DNA of 64,000 bases from Streptomyces sp. NRRL S-646 (GCF_000720765.1 NZ_JODC01000015.1:62001-126000), one strand, 5' to 3'; numbered from the stretch's first letter, positions 16,514 through 24,968 are shown. A program made the numbers and translations. The notes: a model not told the origin generated them from the sequence alone.

Positions 16514-17469
16514 CGGGCAGTCTCCTTGGGCTGGTTGGGAACGTTGCTGTTGCTGGTCAGGGCGAAGAAGACGTCGTCGAGGTCGGGGGTGTGCACGGTC
16601 AGCTCCTCGGCCTCGACGCCGGCCGAGTCAAGCCAGTCGAGGATGGAGCGCAGTTCGCGCTGGCTGCCGTCGCTGGGGATCTGCAGGGAGAGGGATTCGT
16701 CGTCCCGGGCCGCCTCGCCCAGGGCGGAGGCGGCGCTCTGGTACGCGGCGGGGTCGGTGAAGCGGAGCCGGACATGACCTCCAGGGACGATCCGCTTGAG
16801 CTGCTCGGCGGTGCCTTCGGCGGCGATCCTGCCGTCGTGGAGGACGGCGATACGGTCGGCGAGCTCGTCGGCCTCGTCCAGGTACTGGGTGGTGAGGAAG
16901 ACGGTCACGCCGTCGCCTGTGACGAGGTCGCGGATGATCTGCCACATGGTGTGCCGCGAGCGCGGGTCGAGCCCGGTGGTCGGCTCGTCGAGGAAGATGA
17001 TCCGCGGACCGCCGACCAGGGTCATGGCGATGTCGAGGCGGCGCTTCATGCCGCCGGAGTAGGTGGAGGCGGGCTTCTTCGCGGCCTCGGTGAGGTCGAA
17101 GCGCTCCAGCAGTTCGGCGGTGACCTGCCGCCCCTCGTGCCGGGAGAGGTGGTGCAGGTCCGCCATGAGCAGCATGTTCTCCTCTCCGGTGATCAGGTTG
17201 TCGACGGCGGAGAACTGCCCGGTGACGCCGATCGCGGCGCGCACGGCCTGCGCGTCGCCGGCGAGGCTGTGGCCGCCGACGTGCAGGTCACCGGCGTCGG
17301 CGCTGATAAGGGTGGAGAGGATCTTGACGGCGGTGGTCTTGCCGGCGCCGTTCGGGCCGAGCAGGGAGAAGATCGTGCCTTCCGCGACGGCCAGGTCGAT
17401 GCCGTCGAGGACGGTCTTGTCGCCGTACGACTTGCGCAGACCGTGCGCCGCGATGGCCAGGTCGGTCAT
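16510..17469 (-). CDS. ABC exporter ATPase (DrrA-like, daunorubicin-resistance family)
   Basis: Encodes 319 residues. The Walker A motif is GPNGAGKTTAVKI (about 38-50), the signature is YSGGMKRRLDIAMTL, Walker B is RIIFLDEPTTGLDP, and the switch His is in VFLTTQYLDEADELAD. The C-terminal extension (about 225-319) is the DrrA-type accessory domain. Order on the minus strand is DUF4097 protein, ATPase, permease, with 30 bases between the DUF4097 stop and this start, so the three form an operon. The opposing regulator at 18415 is the probable controller. Confidence 0.93.
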   Translation of the reverse strand: MTDLAIAAHGLRKSYGDKTVLDGIDLAVAEGTIFSLLGPNGAGKTTAVKILSTLISADAGDLHVGGHSLAGDAQAVRAAIGVTGQFSAVDNLITGEENMLLMADLHHLSRHEGRQVTAELLERFDLTEAAKKPASTYSGGMKRRLDIAMTLVGGPRIIFLDEPTTGLDPRSRHTMWQIIRDLVTGDGVTVFLTTQYLDEADELADRIAVLHDGRIAAEGTAEQLKRIVPGGHVRLRFTDPAAYQSAASALGEAARDDESLSLQIPSDGSQRELRSILDWLDSAGVEAEELTVHTPDLDDVFFALTSNSNVPNQPKETAR

Positions 17470-17499
17470 GAGAGATGCCCCCTATTGAGTGGCTGCGAT

Positions 17500-18168
17500 T
17501 TACAGGCTGCGGGCGGTGATGTCGCCGTGGTTGGTGGTGGCGCGGATGTCGAGTTCGGCGGTGCCGTCGTTCTTGAGGGAGTTGCTGACGCGGCCGTGGC
17601 CGGTGCCGGCGTCCAGGGCGGCGGAGACGCCGGTGGCGGCGCCGACCGAGATGTCCCCGGACTCGGTGCGCAGCACGAGGGTGCCGCGCACGGCCTCGCC
17701 GATCCGGATGGCGCCCCGTGCGGTGCTGATCTCGGAGGAGCCGCCCAGGCGGCCGATCTCGACGTCGCCGTCGACCGCGGTGAGGTGCACGGAGGCCGCC
17801 TCGTCGATCTTGATCCGGCGGTAGGCGCCCTCGAAGACGACGTCGCCGAGCCGTCCGACGCCCCGGAGCTCGGCGGCGGCGGACTTCCCCTCGATGCGGG
17901 AGCCGGCGGGCAGCTGGACGGTGACCTCGACGGATCCGGAGTTGCCGAGGATCCGGTTCTTCGCCGCCGGGGCCTCGATCCGCAGGACACCGTCGTCGCC
18001 GTATGCGACCTCGATCTCCTCGGCCGCCTTCACGTCGCGGCTCTTGGCGGCGTTCGCGGGCAGCACCTCGACCGTGGTGTCGGCGCGGTCGGCGGCGATG
18101 AGCTGGATGCGTCCGGCGGGGATGTCGAGGACGGCGACGACAGCGGCGGGGGTGTCGAACTTCTGCAT
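17500..18168 (-). CDS. DUF4097-family beta-strand-repeat protein
   Basis: Encodes 222 residues with AAGGAG upstream of the ATG. There is no signal peptide or membrane segment. The body is a regular succession of short beta strands with GDV/GDI turns (LGDVVFEG, VDGDVEIGRLG, ESGDISVGA, NHGDITA), the pattern of DUF4097/DUF4098 right-handed beta-helix-like proteins. These are frequently encoded next to ABC exporters in actinobacteria. It is the first gene of the operon and starts inside the region bearing the GTTGCA sites. A structural or sensing role for the transporter is possible but unproven. Confidence 0.85.
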   Translation of the reverse strand: MQKFDTPAAVVAVLDIPAGRIQLIAADRADTTVEVLPANAAKSRDVKAAEEIEVAYGDDGVLRIEAPAAKNRILGNSGSVEVTVQLPAGSRIEGKSAAAELRGVGRLGDVVFEGAYRRIKIDEAASVHLTAVDGDVEIGRLGGSSEISTARGAIRIGEAVRGTLVLRTESGDISVGAATGVSAALDAGTGHGRVSNSLKNDGTAELDIRATTNHGDITARSL

Positions 18169-18231
18169 GGTGCTCTCCTTCTTCTACAGTGGGCGCTCTG
18201 TCGGCCCGCTGTTTCTGATGATGGAAAGCTA

Positions 18232-18354
18232 CGTTGCATTCAAGGATCCAGCAACATGCTCATTGCGTGGAATCGCTAAAAGTGCAGGTGGCAGGCGATA
18301 AATCGTTGCAACGATCCAGAATCTAACGCAATGACTGAGCGTGGCTCGTTGCAA
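18232..18354. promoter_or_regulatory. Array of GTTGCA-type operator sites
   Basis: The divergent region carries five related elements: CGTTGCA at 18232-18238, CATTGCG at 18261-18267, the perfect 14-bp palindrome ATCGTTGCAACGAT at 18302-18315, ACGCAATG at 18326-18333 and CGTTGCAA at 18347-18354. This is a strong enrichment in 120 bases of GC-rich DNA. They probably bind the regulator encoded at 18415 and would serve both the regulator and the DUF4097-ABC operon. Confidence 0.65.
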
Positions 18355-18414
18355 TGGACTGGGAGTGAACGCTAGGGTGGAGGCGCCGGAGAAGGGCGTA
18401 CGAAGGAGATCGTG

Positions 18415-19176
18415 ATGCCGGGAGGCAGACTCACCCAGCAGGACCGCCAGCAGATCGCGCTGGGACTGGCCGACGGACTCGCGTACGCCGAGATCGCCCG
18501 AAGCCTCGACCGCCCGACCTCGACGATCACGCGCGAGGTCATGCGCAACGGCGGCCCCACCGCCTACCGCGCCGAGATCGCCCACCGCGCCACCGAACGC
18601 CGCGCCCACCGCCGCAGGCAGACCGCGCCCCGGGGGCCGGAGGCGCTGCCGCAGTCCCACGGACGTGACGCCGAGGCCGTACGCGAGTACGAGGAGACGC
18701 TCACCACCGTCTTCATACAGTCGGGCACGCCCACGATGGCCGCGCGAGTGATGGCCTGTCTCACCATCAGCGACGCGGGCAGCCTCACCGCATCCGAACT
18801 GGTCCAGCGACTCCAGGTCAGCCCGGCGTCCATCTCCAAGGCCGTCGCGTTCCTCGAGGGCCAGGAAATGATCCGCCGGGAACGCGACACCCGCCGCCGT
18901 GAGCGCTACGTCATCGACGACGACATCATGTACGAAGCGATGATGGCCAGCGCCCGCGGCACCGCCCAGGTCGCCGACACCGCACGGCAGGGCGTCCCCG
19001 TCCTCGGATCCGGCACCCCGGCCGCCACCCGCCTGGAGAACATGGCCCGCTTCCTCGACTTCGTCTCCGAGAGCCTCGTCCGCGCGGCGGACCAGGCCCG
19101 CGCGATCCTCCATACGAAACCCGGGGCGATCGCGGAGGGCACGGCGGAGTCGCATTCGGATCACTCATTGAGGTGA
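18415..19176 (+). CDS. GbsR/MarR-like regulator with an IS30-type N-terminal HTH
   Basis: Encodes 253 residues from the ATG, with AAGGAG six bases upstream; the GTG three bases earlier is less well spaced. Residues about 5-55 (LTQQDRQQIALGLADGLAYAEIARSL, then STITREVMRNGG) match the HTH_38 domain otherwise known from IS30 transposases. A second, MarR/GbsR-like winged helix follows at about 105-165 (LTASELVQRLQVSPASISKAV, then MIRRERDTRRRERYV). The C-terminal part is helical. The gene faces the DUF4097-ABC operon across the GTTGCA array and is the obvious controller of it. The two DNA-binding domains could allow co-operative binding to the repeated sites. Confidence 0.85.
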   Translation: MPGGRLTQQDRQQIALGLADGLAYAEIARSLDRPTSTITREVMRNGGPTAYRAEIAHRATERRAHRRRQTAPRGPEALPQSHGRDAEAVREYEETLTTVFIQSGTPTMAARVMACLTISDAGSLTASELVQRLQVSPASISKAVAFLEGQEMIRRERDTRRRERYVIDDDIMYEAMMASARGTAQVADTARQGVPVLGSGTPAATRLENMARFLDFVSESLVRAADQARAILHTKPGAIAEGTAESHSDHSLR

Positions 19177-19240
19177 GGCGCCGTCATTGCCCCTCAGTAC
19201 GCTGAACCGACAGTCGAGACTCCGTCCCATGGGAGCACCG

Positions 19241-19855
19241 ATGAGCGCAGCATCCGACGACGGGCTGGACGACGAGCCGGCGTACCGCTGGCCGATTCCG
19301 CCCGCCGAAGGCTGGACCGCGGACGACCTCGACCGCATTCCGGGCCTCCCCCCGCACACGGAGTTGATCGACGGGAGTCTCGTCTTCAGAAGCCCGCAGA
19401 CCGCATTCCACACTCGGTGCATGCGCCTGCTCGAGAACACTCTTCTCGGACAAGTGCCGGATCACCTGGATGTCATGCGGGAGATGACGGTCACGCTGGA
19501 TGCGAAGAACCGGCCTGAACCGGACGTCCTGGTCCTCCTCCTGGAGGCGAACACCGGACCCGACCAGACCTGGTACAAGCCCGAGGACGTCATCCTCGCC
19601 GTCGAAGTCGTCTCCGCCGATTCCCTGGAGCGCGACCGCGAGGTCAAGCCCCGCAAGTACGCGGCAGCAGGCGTTCCGCACTTCTGGCGGGTCGAGCAGG
19701 ACGAGGACAGGGGCTTCCCCGTCGTGTACGTCTACGAGCTCGACCCGGCGACCAAGTCCTACGGCCTCACCGGCATCTTCCACGACAGGCTCAAGGTCTC
19801 CGTGCCGTTCGACATCGAGATCGATCTGACGGCCGTCGACCGCCGCGGTAGGTGA
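19241..19855 (+). CDS. Uma2-family (DUF820) putative endonuclease-fold protein
   Basis: Encodes 204 residues from the ATG giving MSAASDDGLDD, with GGGAG close upstream; an in-frame ATG 12 bases earlier is an alternative. Uma2 proteins have a PD-(D/E)xK nuclease-like core. Seen here are HTELIDGSLVF, RPEPDVLVLLLE and VILAVEVVSADSLERDREVKPRKY, with the DV...EVVS...K constellation of that core. The family is widespread in Streptomyces and cyanobacteria and its role is unknown. No mobile-element context is visible. Confidence 0.85.
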   Translation: MSAASDDGLDDEPAYRWPIPPAEGWTADDLDRIPGLPPHTELIDGSLVFRSPQTAFHTRCMRLLENTLLGQVPDHLDVMREMTVTLDAKNRPEPDVLVLLLEANTGPDQTWYKPEDVILAVEVVSADSLERDREVKPRKYAAAGVPHFWRVEQDEDRGFPVVYVYELDPATKSYGLTGIFHDRLKVSVPFDIEIDLTAVDRRGR

Positions 19856-20068
19856 CGTCGCCTTCACAGGGAGCTGCTCCCGCGTCGGGAGCCGTTCGTA
19901 ACCTACCGACGCACTACCTCTCATCCCGTCCCCGGCCGGGGTGAGAGCAAAGTTCCTTTCCGGTCACCCGGTGCCACAGGCCGGAAACGCTGCCTCCCTA
20001 CCTTCGGGACTCATCACCGCTCATCTGCCCCCGAGCACGACCGAGCCCCGGAGCACCGTGGAGGCGTC

Positions 20069-21448
20069 ATGACAGCCCCTAGCACAGCCCCCGCACCCAG
20101 CAGGGGAGGCCGCTGGATCCAGCAGTGGGATCCCGAGGACGAGACCTTCTGGAACGAGACCGGAGAGAAGATCGCCAAGCGGAACCTGTTCTTCTCCGTC
20201 CTCTCCGAGCACATCGGGTTCTCGATCTGGACCCTGTGGTCCGTGCTGGTGCTCTTCATGGGCCCGGAGTACGGGCTCACCCCGGCCGACAAGTTCCTGC
20301 TGACCTCGATGGTCACCCTGGTCGGCGCCGTCGTCCGCGTCCCCTACACCTTCGCCGTCGCCATCTTCGGTGGCAGGAACTGGACGATCATCTCGGCCAG
20401 CCTGCTGCTCATCCCGACGATCGCCGCGTTCGCGGTGATGAAGCCGGGCACGTCCTTCGACACCTTCCTCTGGATCGGCCTGCTGGCCGGCATCGGCGGC
20501 GGAAACTTCGCCTCCTCGATGACCAACATCAACGCCTTCTTCCCGCTCCGTAAGAAGGGGTGGGCGCTCGGCCTCAACGCGGGCGGCGGCAACATCGGCG
20601 TGCCGGTCATCCAGCTGGTCGCCCTCGCGATCATCGGCGCGAGCGGCGGGCCGCGCGTACTGCTCGGGATCTACATCCCGCTGATCCTCGTCGCCGCCGT
20701 CCTCGCCGCCCTGTTCATGGACAACATCGCGTCCGTGAAGAACGACACCGGCGCCGCCAAGGACGCCGCGAAGGACGCGCACACCTGGATCATGTCCTTC
20801 CTCTACATCGGGACGTTCGGGTCGTTCATCGGATACGCCTTCGCCTTCGGCCAGGTGCTCCAGGTCCAGTTCGGCCGTACGCCGCTGCAGGCCGCGTACC
20901 TCACCTTCATCGGCCCGCTGCTCGGCTCGCTGATCAGGCCCGTGGGCGGCTGGCTCGCCGACAAGTACGGCGGCGCGAAGATCAGCCTCTACAACTACGT
21001 CGCCATGGCCGCCGCCACCGGTCTCCTGATCTTCGCCAGCATGCAGAAGTCGCTGCCGCTGTTCGTGTCCGTCTTCGTGGTGCTGTTCGTGCTCAGCGGG
21101 CTCGGCAACGGCTCCACGTTCAAGATGATCCCCGGAATCTTCCAGACAAAGGCCCTCGCCAAGGGGCTGGAGGGTGAGGAGGCCGCTGCATACGGCCGCC
21201 GGCTCTCCGGTGCCTCCATGGGGCTCATCGGCGCGGTGGGCGCGCTGGGCGGAGTCGGCATCAACATGGCCTTCCGCCAGTCCTTCCTCACCAACGGGTC
21301 GGGCACCGGCGCCTTCGTCATCTTCCTCGCCTTCTACGCCCTCTGCTTCGCGGTGACCTGGGCCGTATACCTTCGACGCCCGGCCGCGGCGGCGCAGTCC
21401 GAGGCCGCCGCCGAGGCGAAGCCGCAGCTCAGCTACGCAGAGGTGTGA
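20069..21448 (+). CDS. narK: Nitrate/nitrite transporter NarK (MFS, NNP family)
   Basis: Encodes 459 residues with 12 predicted membrane helices. Signature features of the NNP family are the conserved Gly-rich segments GIGGGNFASSMTNINAFFP and GLNAGGGNIGVPVIQ. The soluble N terminus (RWIQQWDPEDETFWNETG) is conserved in actinobacterial NarK proteins. It would import nitrate and/or export nitrite. It precedes the HemD-winged-helix fusion gene, a pairing I also recall from Mycobacterium tuberculosis (narK3 and Rv0260c). The 213 bases upstream hold an inverted repeat TTTCCGG (19957-19963) / CCGGAAA (19981-19987); no nitrate reductase genes are adjacent. Confidence 0.93.
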   Translation: MTAPSTAPAPSRGGRWIQQWDPEDETFWNETGEKIAKRNLFFSVLSEHIGFSIWTLWSVLVLFMGPEYGLTPADKFLLTSMVTLVGAVVRVPYTFAVAIFGGRNWTIISASLLLIPTIAAFAVMKPGTSFDTFLWIGLLAGIGGGNFASSMTNINAFFPLRKKGWALGLNAGGGNIGVPVIQLVALAIIGASGGPRVLLGIYIPLILVAAVLAALFMDNIASVKNDTGAAKDAAKDAHTWIMSFLYIGTFGSFIGYAFAFGQVLQVQFGRTPLQAAYLTFIGPLLGSLIRPVGGWLADKYGGAKISLYNYVAMAAATGLLIFASMQKSLPLFVSVFVVLFVLSGLGNGSTFKMIPGIFQTKALAKGLEGEEAAAYGRRLSGASMGLIGAVGALGGVGINMAFRQSFLTNGSGTGAFVIFLAFYALCFAVTWAVYLRRPAAAAQSEAAAEAKPQLSYAEV

Positions 21449-21476
21449 CGTAACACCAGCGACATGAAGCCGAACC

Positions 21477-21535
21477 GAGCCTGTCACGGACCGTTGACAG
21501 GCTCGATCGGCATGCCAGGCAGTACCGCCGTACTG
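21477..21535 (+). promoter_or_regulatory. Inverted repeats between narK and the HemD-like gene
   Basis: A perfect 10-bp hairpin GAGCCTGTCA (21477-21486) / TGACAGGCTC (21495-21504) follows narK by 28 bases and has no T-tract. A second repeat CAGTAC-CGCC-GTACTG lies at 21520-21535. A 12-base direct repeat CATGTACGACGA occurs at 21536 and again over the start codon at 21565. These could be sites for the downstream DNA-binding protein or an attenuator. Confidence 0.45.
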
Positions 21536-21565
21536 CATGTACGACGACTCTTCGGGACGAGAGCC

Positions 21566-22726
21566 ATGTACGACGAACAGCAGCGACAAGACGCGGGCCG
21601 GCAGAGCCCCCTGGCAGGATTCACCGTGGGCGTGACCGCCGCCCGCCGGGCCGACGAGCTGGGCGCGCTGCTGCAGCGACGGGGAGCCGCCGTCCTGCAT
21701 GCACCCGCCCTGCGCATCGTGCCGCTCGCCGACGACAGCGAACTGCTGGCGGCGACGAAGGACCTGATCGACCAGGCACCGGACGTGGTGGTGGCGACGA
21801 CCGCCATCGGGTTCCGGGGGTGGGTCGAGGCCGCCGAGGGGTGGGGGCTCGGCGAGCCGCTCCTCGACCGGCTGCGGCACGTGGAACTGCTGGCGCGCGG
21901 GCCCAAGGTCAAGGGCGCGATACGGGCCGCCGGGCTGACCGAGGAGTGGTCGCCGTCGAGCGAGTCCATGGCCGAGGTGCTGGACCGGTTGCTGGAGGAG
22001 GGCGTCGACGGGCGCCGTATCGCCGTACAGCTGCACGGTGAGCCGCTGCCGGGCTTCGTGGAGTCGCTGCGGGCCGCCGGAGGGGAGGTCGTCGGGGTTC
22101 CGGTGTACCGGTGGATGCCGCCGGAGGACCTGGCGCCGCTGGACCGGCTGCTGGATGCCGCCGTCTCCCGCGGGCTGGACGCGATCACCTTCACCAGCGC
22201 GCCCGCCGCCGCGTCGCTGCTCAACCGGGCCGAGAAGCGCGGGCTGCTGCCCGAGCTGCTCGCCGCCCTCCACCACGACGTCCTGCCGGCCTGCGTCGGA
22301 CCGGTCACCGCGCTGCCGCTGCAGGCCCATGGCGTCGACACGGTCCAGCCCGAACGCTTCCGGCTCGGTCCCCTGGTCCAGCTGCTGTGCCAGGAGCTTC
22401 CGAACCGGGCGCGTTCCTTGCCCATCGCCGGGCACCGGGTGGAGATCCGCGGCCATGCGGTCCTCGTCGACGGCGACCTCAAGCCCGTACCGCCCGCCGG
22501 GATGTCGCTGCTGCGGGCGCTGTCGCGGCGGCCGGGGTGGGTGGTGGCCCGGGCCGAGCTGTTGCGGGCGCTGCCCGGGGCCGGGCGCGACGAGCATGCG
22601 GTGGAGACCGCGATGGCTCGGCTGCGGACTGCTCTCGGTGCGCCGAAGTTGATCCAGACGGTGGTGAAGCGGGGGTATCGGCTGGCGCTCGATCCCGCCG
22701 CCGACGCGAAGTACGCGGACACGTAG
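21566..22726 (+). CDS. HemD-like (uroporphyrinogen-III synthase) and winged-helix fusion protein
   Basis: Encodes 386 residues. The N-terminal ~260 residues follow the uroporphyrinogen-III synthase fold (FTVGVTAARRADELGALLQR, then VVVATTAIGFRGWVEAAEGW and ITFTSAPAAASLLNRAEKRG). The C-terminal ~95 residues are an OmpR/PhoB-type winged helix (GMSLLRALSRRPGWVVARAE, then VETAMARLRTALGAP and VVKRGYRLAL). In actinobacteria such fusions are regulators of nitrate/nitrite genes rather than tetrapyrrole enzymes. It follows narK on the same strand. The start at MYDEQQRQ is chosen because upstream in-frame starts would run through the inverted repeats. Confidence 0.88.
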   Translation: MYDEQQRQDAGRQSPLAGFTVGVTAARRADELGALLQRRGAAVLHAPALRIVPLADDSELLAATKDLIDQAPDVVVATTAIGFRGWVEAAEGWGLGEPLLDRLRHVELLARGPKVKGAIRAAGLTEEWSPSSESMAEVLDRLLEEGVDGRRIAVQLHGEPLPGFVESLRAAGGEVVGVPVYRWMPPEDLAPLDRLLDAAVSRGLDAITFTSAPAAASLLNRAEKRGLLPELLAALHHDVLPACVGPVTALPLQAHGVDTVQPERFRLGPLVQLLCQELPNRARSLPIAGHRVEIRGHAVLVDGDLKPVPPAGMSLLRALSRRPGWVVARAELLRALPGAGRDEHAVETAMARLRTALGAPKLIQTVVKRGYRLALDPAADAKYADT

Positions 22727-22835
22727 TGCTGGGGGCTGCCGCCCCCGGACCCCCGCTTTCGGCCTGAACGGCCTCGTCCTCAAACTCCCCCACTCTCGGC
22801 TTCGCTCGAGCGGGGGGACCCCCACGACGGGCTGA
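22727..22835. repeat. Interspersed Streptomyces repeat (family A, copy 2, long form)
   Basis: Starts with a hairpin GGGGGCTGCCGCCCCCGG, then ACCCCCGC, a central segment CTCGTCCTCAAACTCCCCC and a second hairpin region GCGGGGGGACCCCCACGACG. Such blocks are common between Streptomyces genes. It lies between convergent genes and also encodes the last residues of the DUF1772 protein. Confidence 0.7.
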
Positions 22836-23343
22836 GGGGCACTGACCGGCGCTGAGAAGTGCCGCTCGTGACCCGGCCGTACAGCACCAGCGCCCGCACC
22901 AAACACCCCAGCGCCACCGTCGACAGCACCGCCCGTACGACGTTCCACGCCACCCACGCATGCTCGAAGTGCTCCCGTGCCGCCGTCGGATCCTTCATGT
23001 CCGCCAGGTCGTTGTTGAGCGGGATGTTGACGGCGACCGTGGTGAGGAAGCCGAGCGCGTAGGCCGCCAGGGCCGCCCACACCCACCAGCGGTACGGCTG
23101 CCCGCGCAGCTGCCACGAGGACACCGCAGTCAGCAGCAGCGCTCCCATGAAGCCGACGAAGAACACCGGGTTCTGGATCACGTCGTCGATGTTCCGCATG
23201 ACCTCGACATAGACCCGGTCGTCGCTGCGGGCCAGCGCCGGCATCACGCAGCACGCGAAGATGTAGTAGACCCCGGCGATCAGGCCCATCGCGACCGTGG
23301 CCGCACCCAGTACGAATCCCGTGCTCCTGCTGTGGGTTGTCAT
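22780..23343 (-). CDS. DUF1772 membrane protein (anthrone-oxygenase-like fold)
   Basis: Encodes 187 residues with four predicted membrane helices: VLGAATVAMGLIAGVYYIFA, VFFVGFMGALLLTAV, WWVWAALAAYALGFLTTVAV and VRAVLSTVALGCLVRALVLY. Conserved family features are the NIPLNNDLADM motif before helix 4 and HFEHAWVAWNVVR. DUF1772 includes fungal anthrone oxygenases, but in Streptomyces its role is mostly unknown. The last ~22 residues (SVPLSPSWGSP to ESGGV) are encoded by the interspersed repeat, so the native stop has probably been replaced and the tail is not conserved. Confidence 0.85.
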   Translation of the reverse strand: MTTHSRSTGFVLGAATVAMGLIAGVYYIFACCVMPALARSDDRVYVEVMRNIDDVIQNPVFFVGFMGALLLTAVSSWQLRGQPYRWWVWAALAAYALGFLTTVAVNIPLNNDLADMKDPTAAREHFEHAWVAWNVVRAVLSTVALGCLVRALVLYGRVTSGTSQRRSVPLSPSWGSPRSSEAESGGV

Positions 23344-23530
23344 GTCCTCCAGTCAACGGACGGCGGCGTGGCCGGAACATCGCCGAGAAGCGCAGCCGCA
23401 TAAGCGCGCGTCCACCCGCCACCTCCTGCACCGCCGGTACGAGGGGTTCCGGCCGCGCGAGCGGGAAGGCACTGTAAGAGGGATCGGTTGCTTCAGCCCT
23501 CAGGTTCCCGAGCCAGGCGGTGACAGGCAC

Positions 23531-24130
23531 ATGGCACTGGGTACGGCCACGGTCGCGTACGAGCTGCGGTTCGACGCGGGTCGGATCTGTCTCGACCTCC
23601 TCGCCACCACCCACCCCGAGGAACGGTTCGACTCCCTCGAGGTGCTGTGCGCCTGGATCACCGGGGCAGGACTGGTCCCCGAGACCACCCCGCTGACCCA
23701 CGCCGACCCGTCATGGCTGGTCGGCTTCCGTGAACTGCGCGGACAGATCGGGCAGTTGGTGCACGGAGGACTTAAGCCGACAGTGCTCCGGCCGTCGTAC
23801 GACATCGCGCTCGCCCGCGTGAACGAGACGGCGCTGGTCTCGCCTCCCGCCCCACGCGCCGTGCGGGGCGAGGACGGCTCGCTCGTACGCGAGTTGGACG
23901 GCCCGCCCGAGTGTGCGGCGCTGCTCGGTGCGATCGCGCGGGATGCCGTGGAGCTCCTCACCGACCCTGTCGCGCGGGCCGGTCTGCGGCAGTGCGAAGG
24001 GGACAACTGCCCGATCGTTTACGTGGATTCGTCCCGGGGGCGCAGGAGGCGCTGGTGCTCCAGTGAGGTCTGTGGGAACCGCGAAAGGGTGGCCCGGCAC
24101 CGTCGGCGGGCGGCTCTGGCGCGCGCCTGA
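23531..24130 (+). CDS. CGNR zinc-finger regulator with ABATE domain
   Basis: Encodes 199 residues. The N-terminal ABATE domain (AGRICLDLLATTHPEERFDS) is thought to bind a stress-related ligand. The C-terminal CGNR finger has the paired cysteines CEGDNCPIVYVD and WCSSEVCGNRERVARHRRR, with the basic tail contacting DNA. The ATG at 23531 is preceded by a GGTGACAGG stretch. The gene is monocistronic and its target is not evident. A long frame upstream of this ATG is not supported. Confidence 0.88.
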   Translation: MALGTATVAYELRFDAGRICLDLLATTHPEERFDSLEVLCAWITGAGLVPETTPLTHADPSWLVGFRELRGQIGQLVHGGLKPTVLRPSYDIALARVNETALVSPPAPRAVRGEDGSLVRELDGPPECAALLGAIARDAVELLTDPVARAGLRQCEGDNCPIVYVDSSRGRRRRWCSSEVCGNRERVARHRRRAALARA

Positions 24131-24392
24131 CGTCCGGTATGCGGCTTCTGTGAACGGGCTGTCGAAGTGATTTCGATTACACACCGTTTACCTCATCCGT
24201 GACATGGCAGCGGTTGCGATCTCGCCAATGTGGCGGAAATGTAAAGATCGCGAGGTGGGAATGTGCACCCATGTCCCCCTCGTCACGTCACTCAGAAGAA
24301 AACTGTCATCTCACGTTGAACATGACACGGCCCACATCCGTACCCGTGGACGAGCGACCGACTGGGGGAACCCCCGGACATCGGAGGTGGGC

Positions 24393-24968
24393 GTGCGCAA
24401 GGATTCCGTCGTGGCCAATGAACGTGGATCGAGGGCCCGACATCGCATGTCCCAGCCCTCGGAACCAGATGAGGAGCTGATGCGTGCCCTCTATCGCGAG
24501 CACGCCGGACCTCTCCTTGCGTACGTACTCCGGCTGGTCGCCGGAGACCGGCAGCGTGCCGAGGACGTGGTTCAGGAGACGCTAATCCGTGCCTGGAAGA
24601 ACGCCGGTCAGCTCAATCGAGCGACCGGATCGGTACGCCCCTGGCTGGTGACGGTTGCGCGCCGCATCGTCATCGACGGCCACCGCAGCCGGCAGGCCCG
24701 GCCGCAGGAGGTCGATCCGTCGCCGCTGGAGGTCATCCCCGCGGAGGACGAGATCGACAAGGCGCTGTGGTTGATGACGCTGTCGGACGCGCTGGACGAC
24801 CTGACCCCGGCCCACCGGGAGGTGCTCGTCGAGACGTATTTCAAGGGACGTACGGTGAATGAGGCGGCCGAGACGCTGGGCATTCCCAGTGGCACGGTGC
24901 GGTCTCGGGTGTTCTATGCCCTGCGGTCGATGAAGCTGGCACTGGAGGAGCGGGGGGTGACGGCGTGA
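24393..24968 (+). CDS. sigU: ECF-type RNA polymerase sigma factor (SigU-like)
   Basis: Encodes 191 residues from a GTG with GGAGG five bases upstream; an ATG at 24447 is an alternative. Region 2 reads LMRALYREHAGPLLAYVLRL then RAEDVVQETLIRAWKN, and region 4 reads LTPAHREVLVETYFKGRTVN then GIPSGTVRSRVFYALRSMKL. It is followed, with overlapping TGATG, by a membrane anti-sigma factor. The symbol is inferred from order: in S. coelicolor, as I recall, sigU (SCO2954) precedes its anti-sigma gene, a helD-like gene, malic enzyme and HU exactly as here. The family itself is certain. Confidence 0.85.
   Translation: MRKDSVVANERGSRARHRMSQPSEPDEELMRALYREHAGPLLAYVLRLVAGDRQRAEDVVQETLIRAWKNAGQLNRATGSVRPWLVTVARRIVIDGHRSRQARPQEVDPSPLEVIPAEDEIDKALWLMTLSDALDDLTPAHREVLVETYFKGRTVNEAAETLGIPSGTVRSRVFYALRSMKLALEERGVTA

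Noticed and set aside
18415..18600. IS30 transposase remnant
   Set aside because: The HTH_38 match continues in frame into a complete MarR/GbsR-like regulator; there is no DDE catalytic domain, terminal inverted repeat or target duplication.
19940..19995. GlnR box upstream of narK
   Set aside because: GTCAC and GAAAC-like pieces occur, but the spacing does not fit the n6 pattern of GlnR sites. Only the TTTCCGG/CCGGAAA repeat is noted.
20021..23701. 1226-residue minus-strand open frame
   Set aside because: It crosses narK and the HemD-like gene antisense and contains no domain; an artefact of high GC.
24204..24392. 63-residue N-terminal extension of the sigma factor
   Set aside because: No region of it resembles a sigma domain, and GGAGG is correctly placed only for the GTG at 24393.
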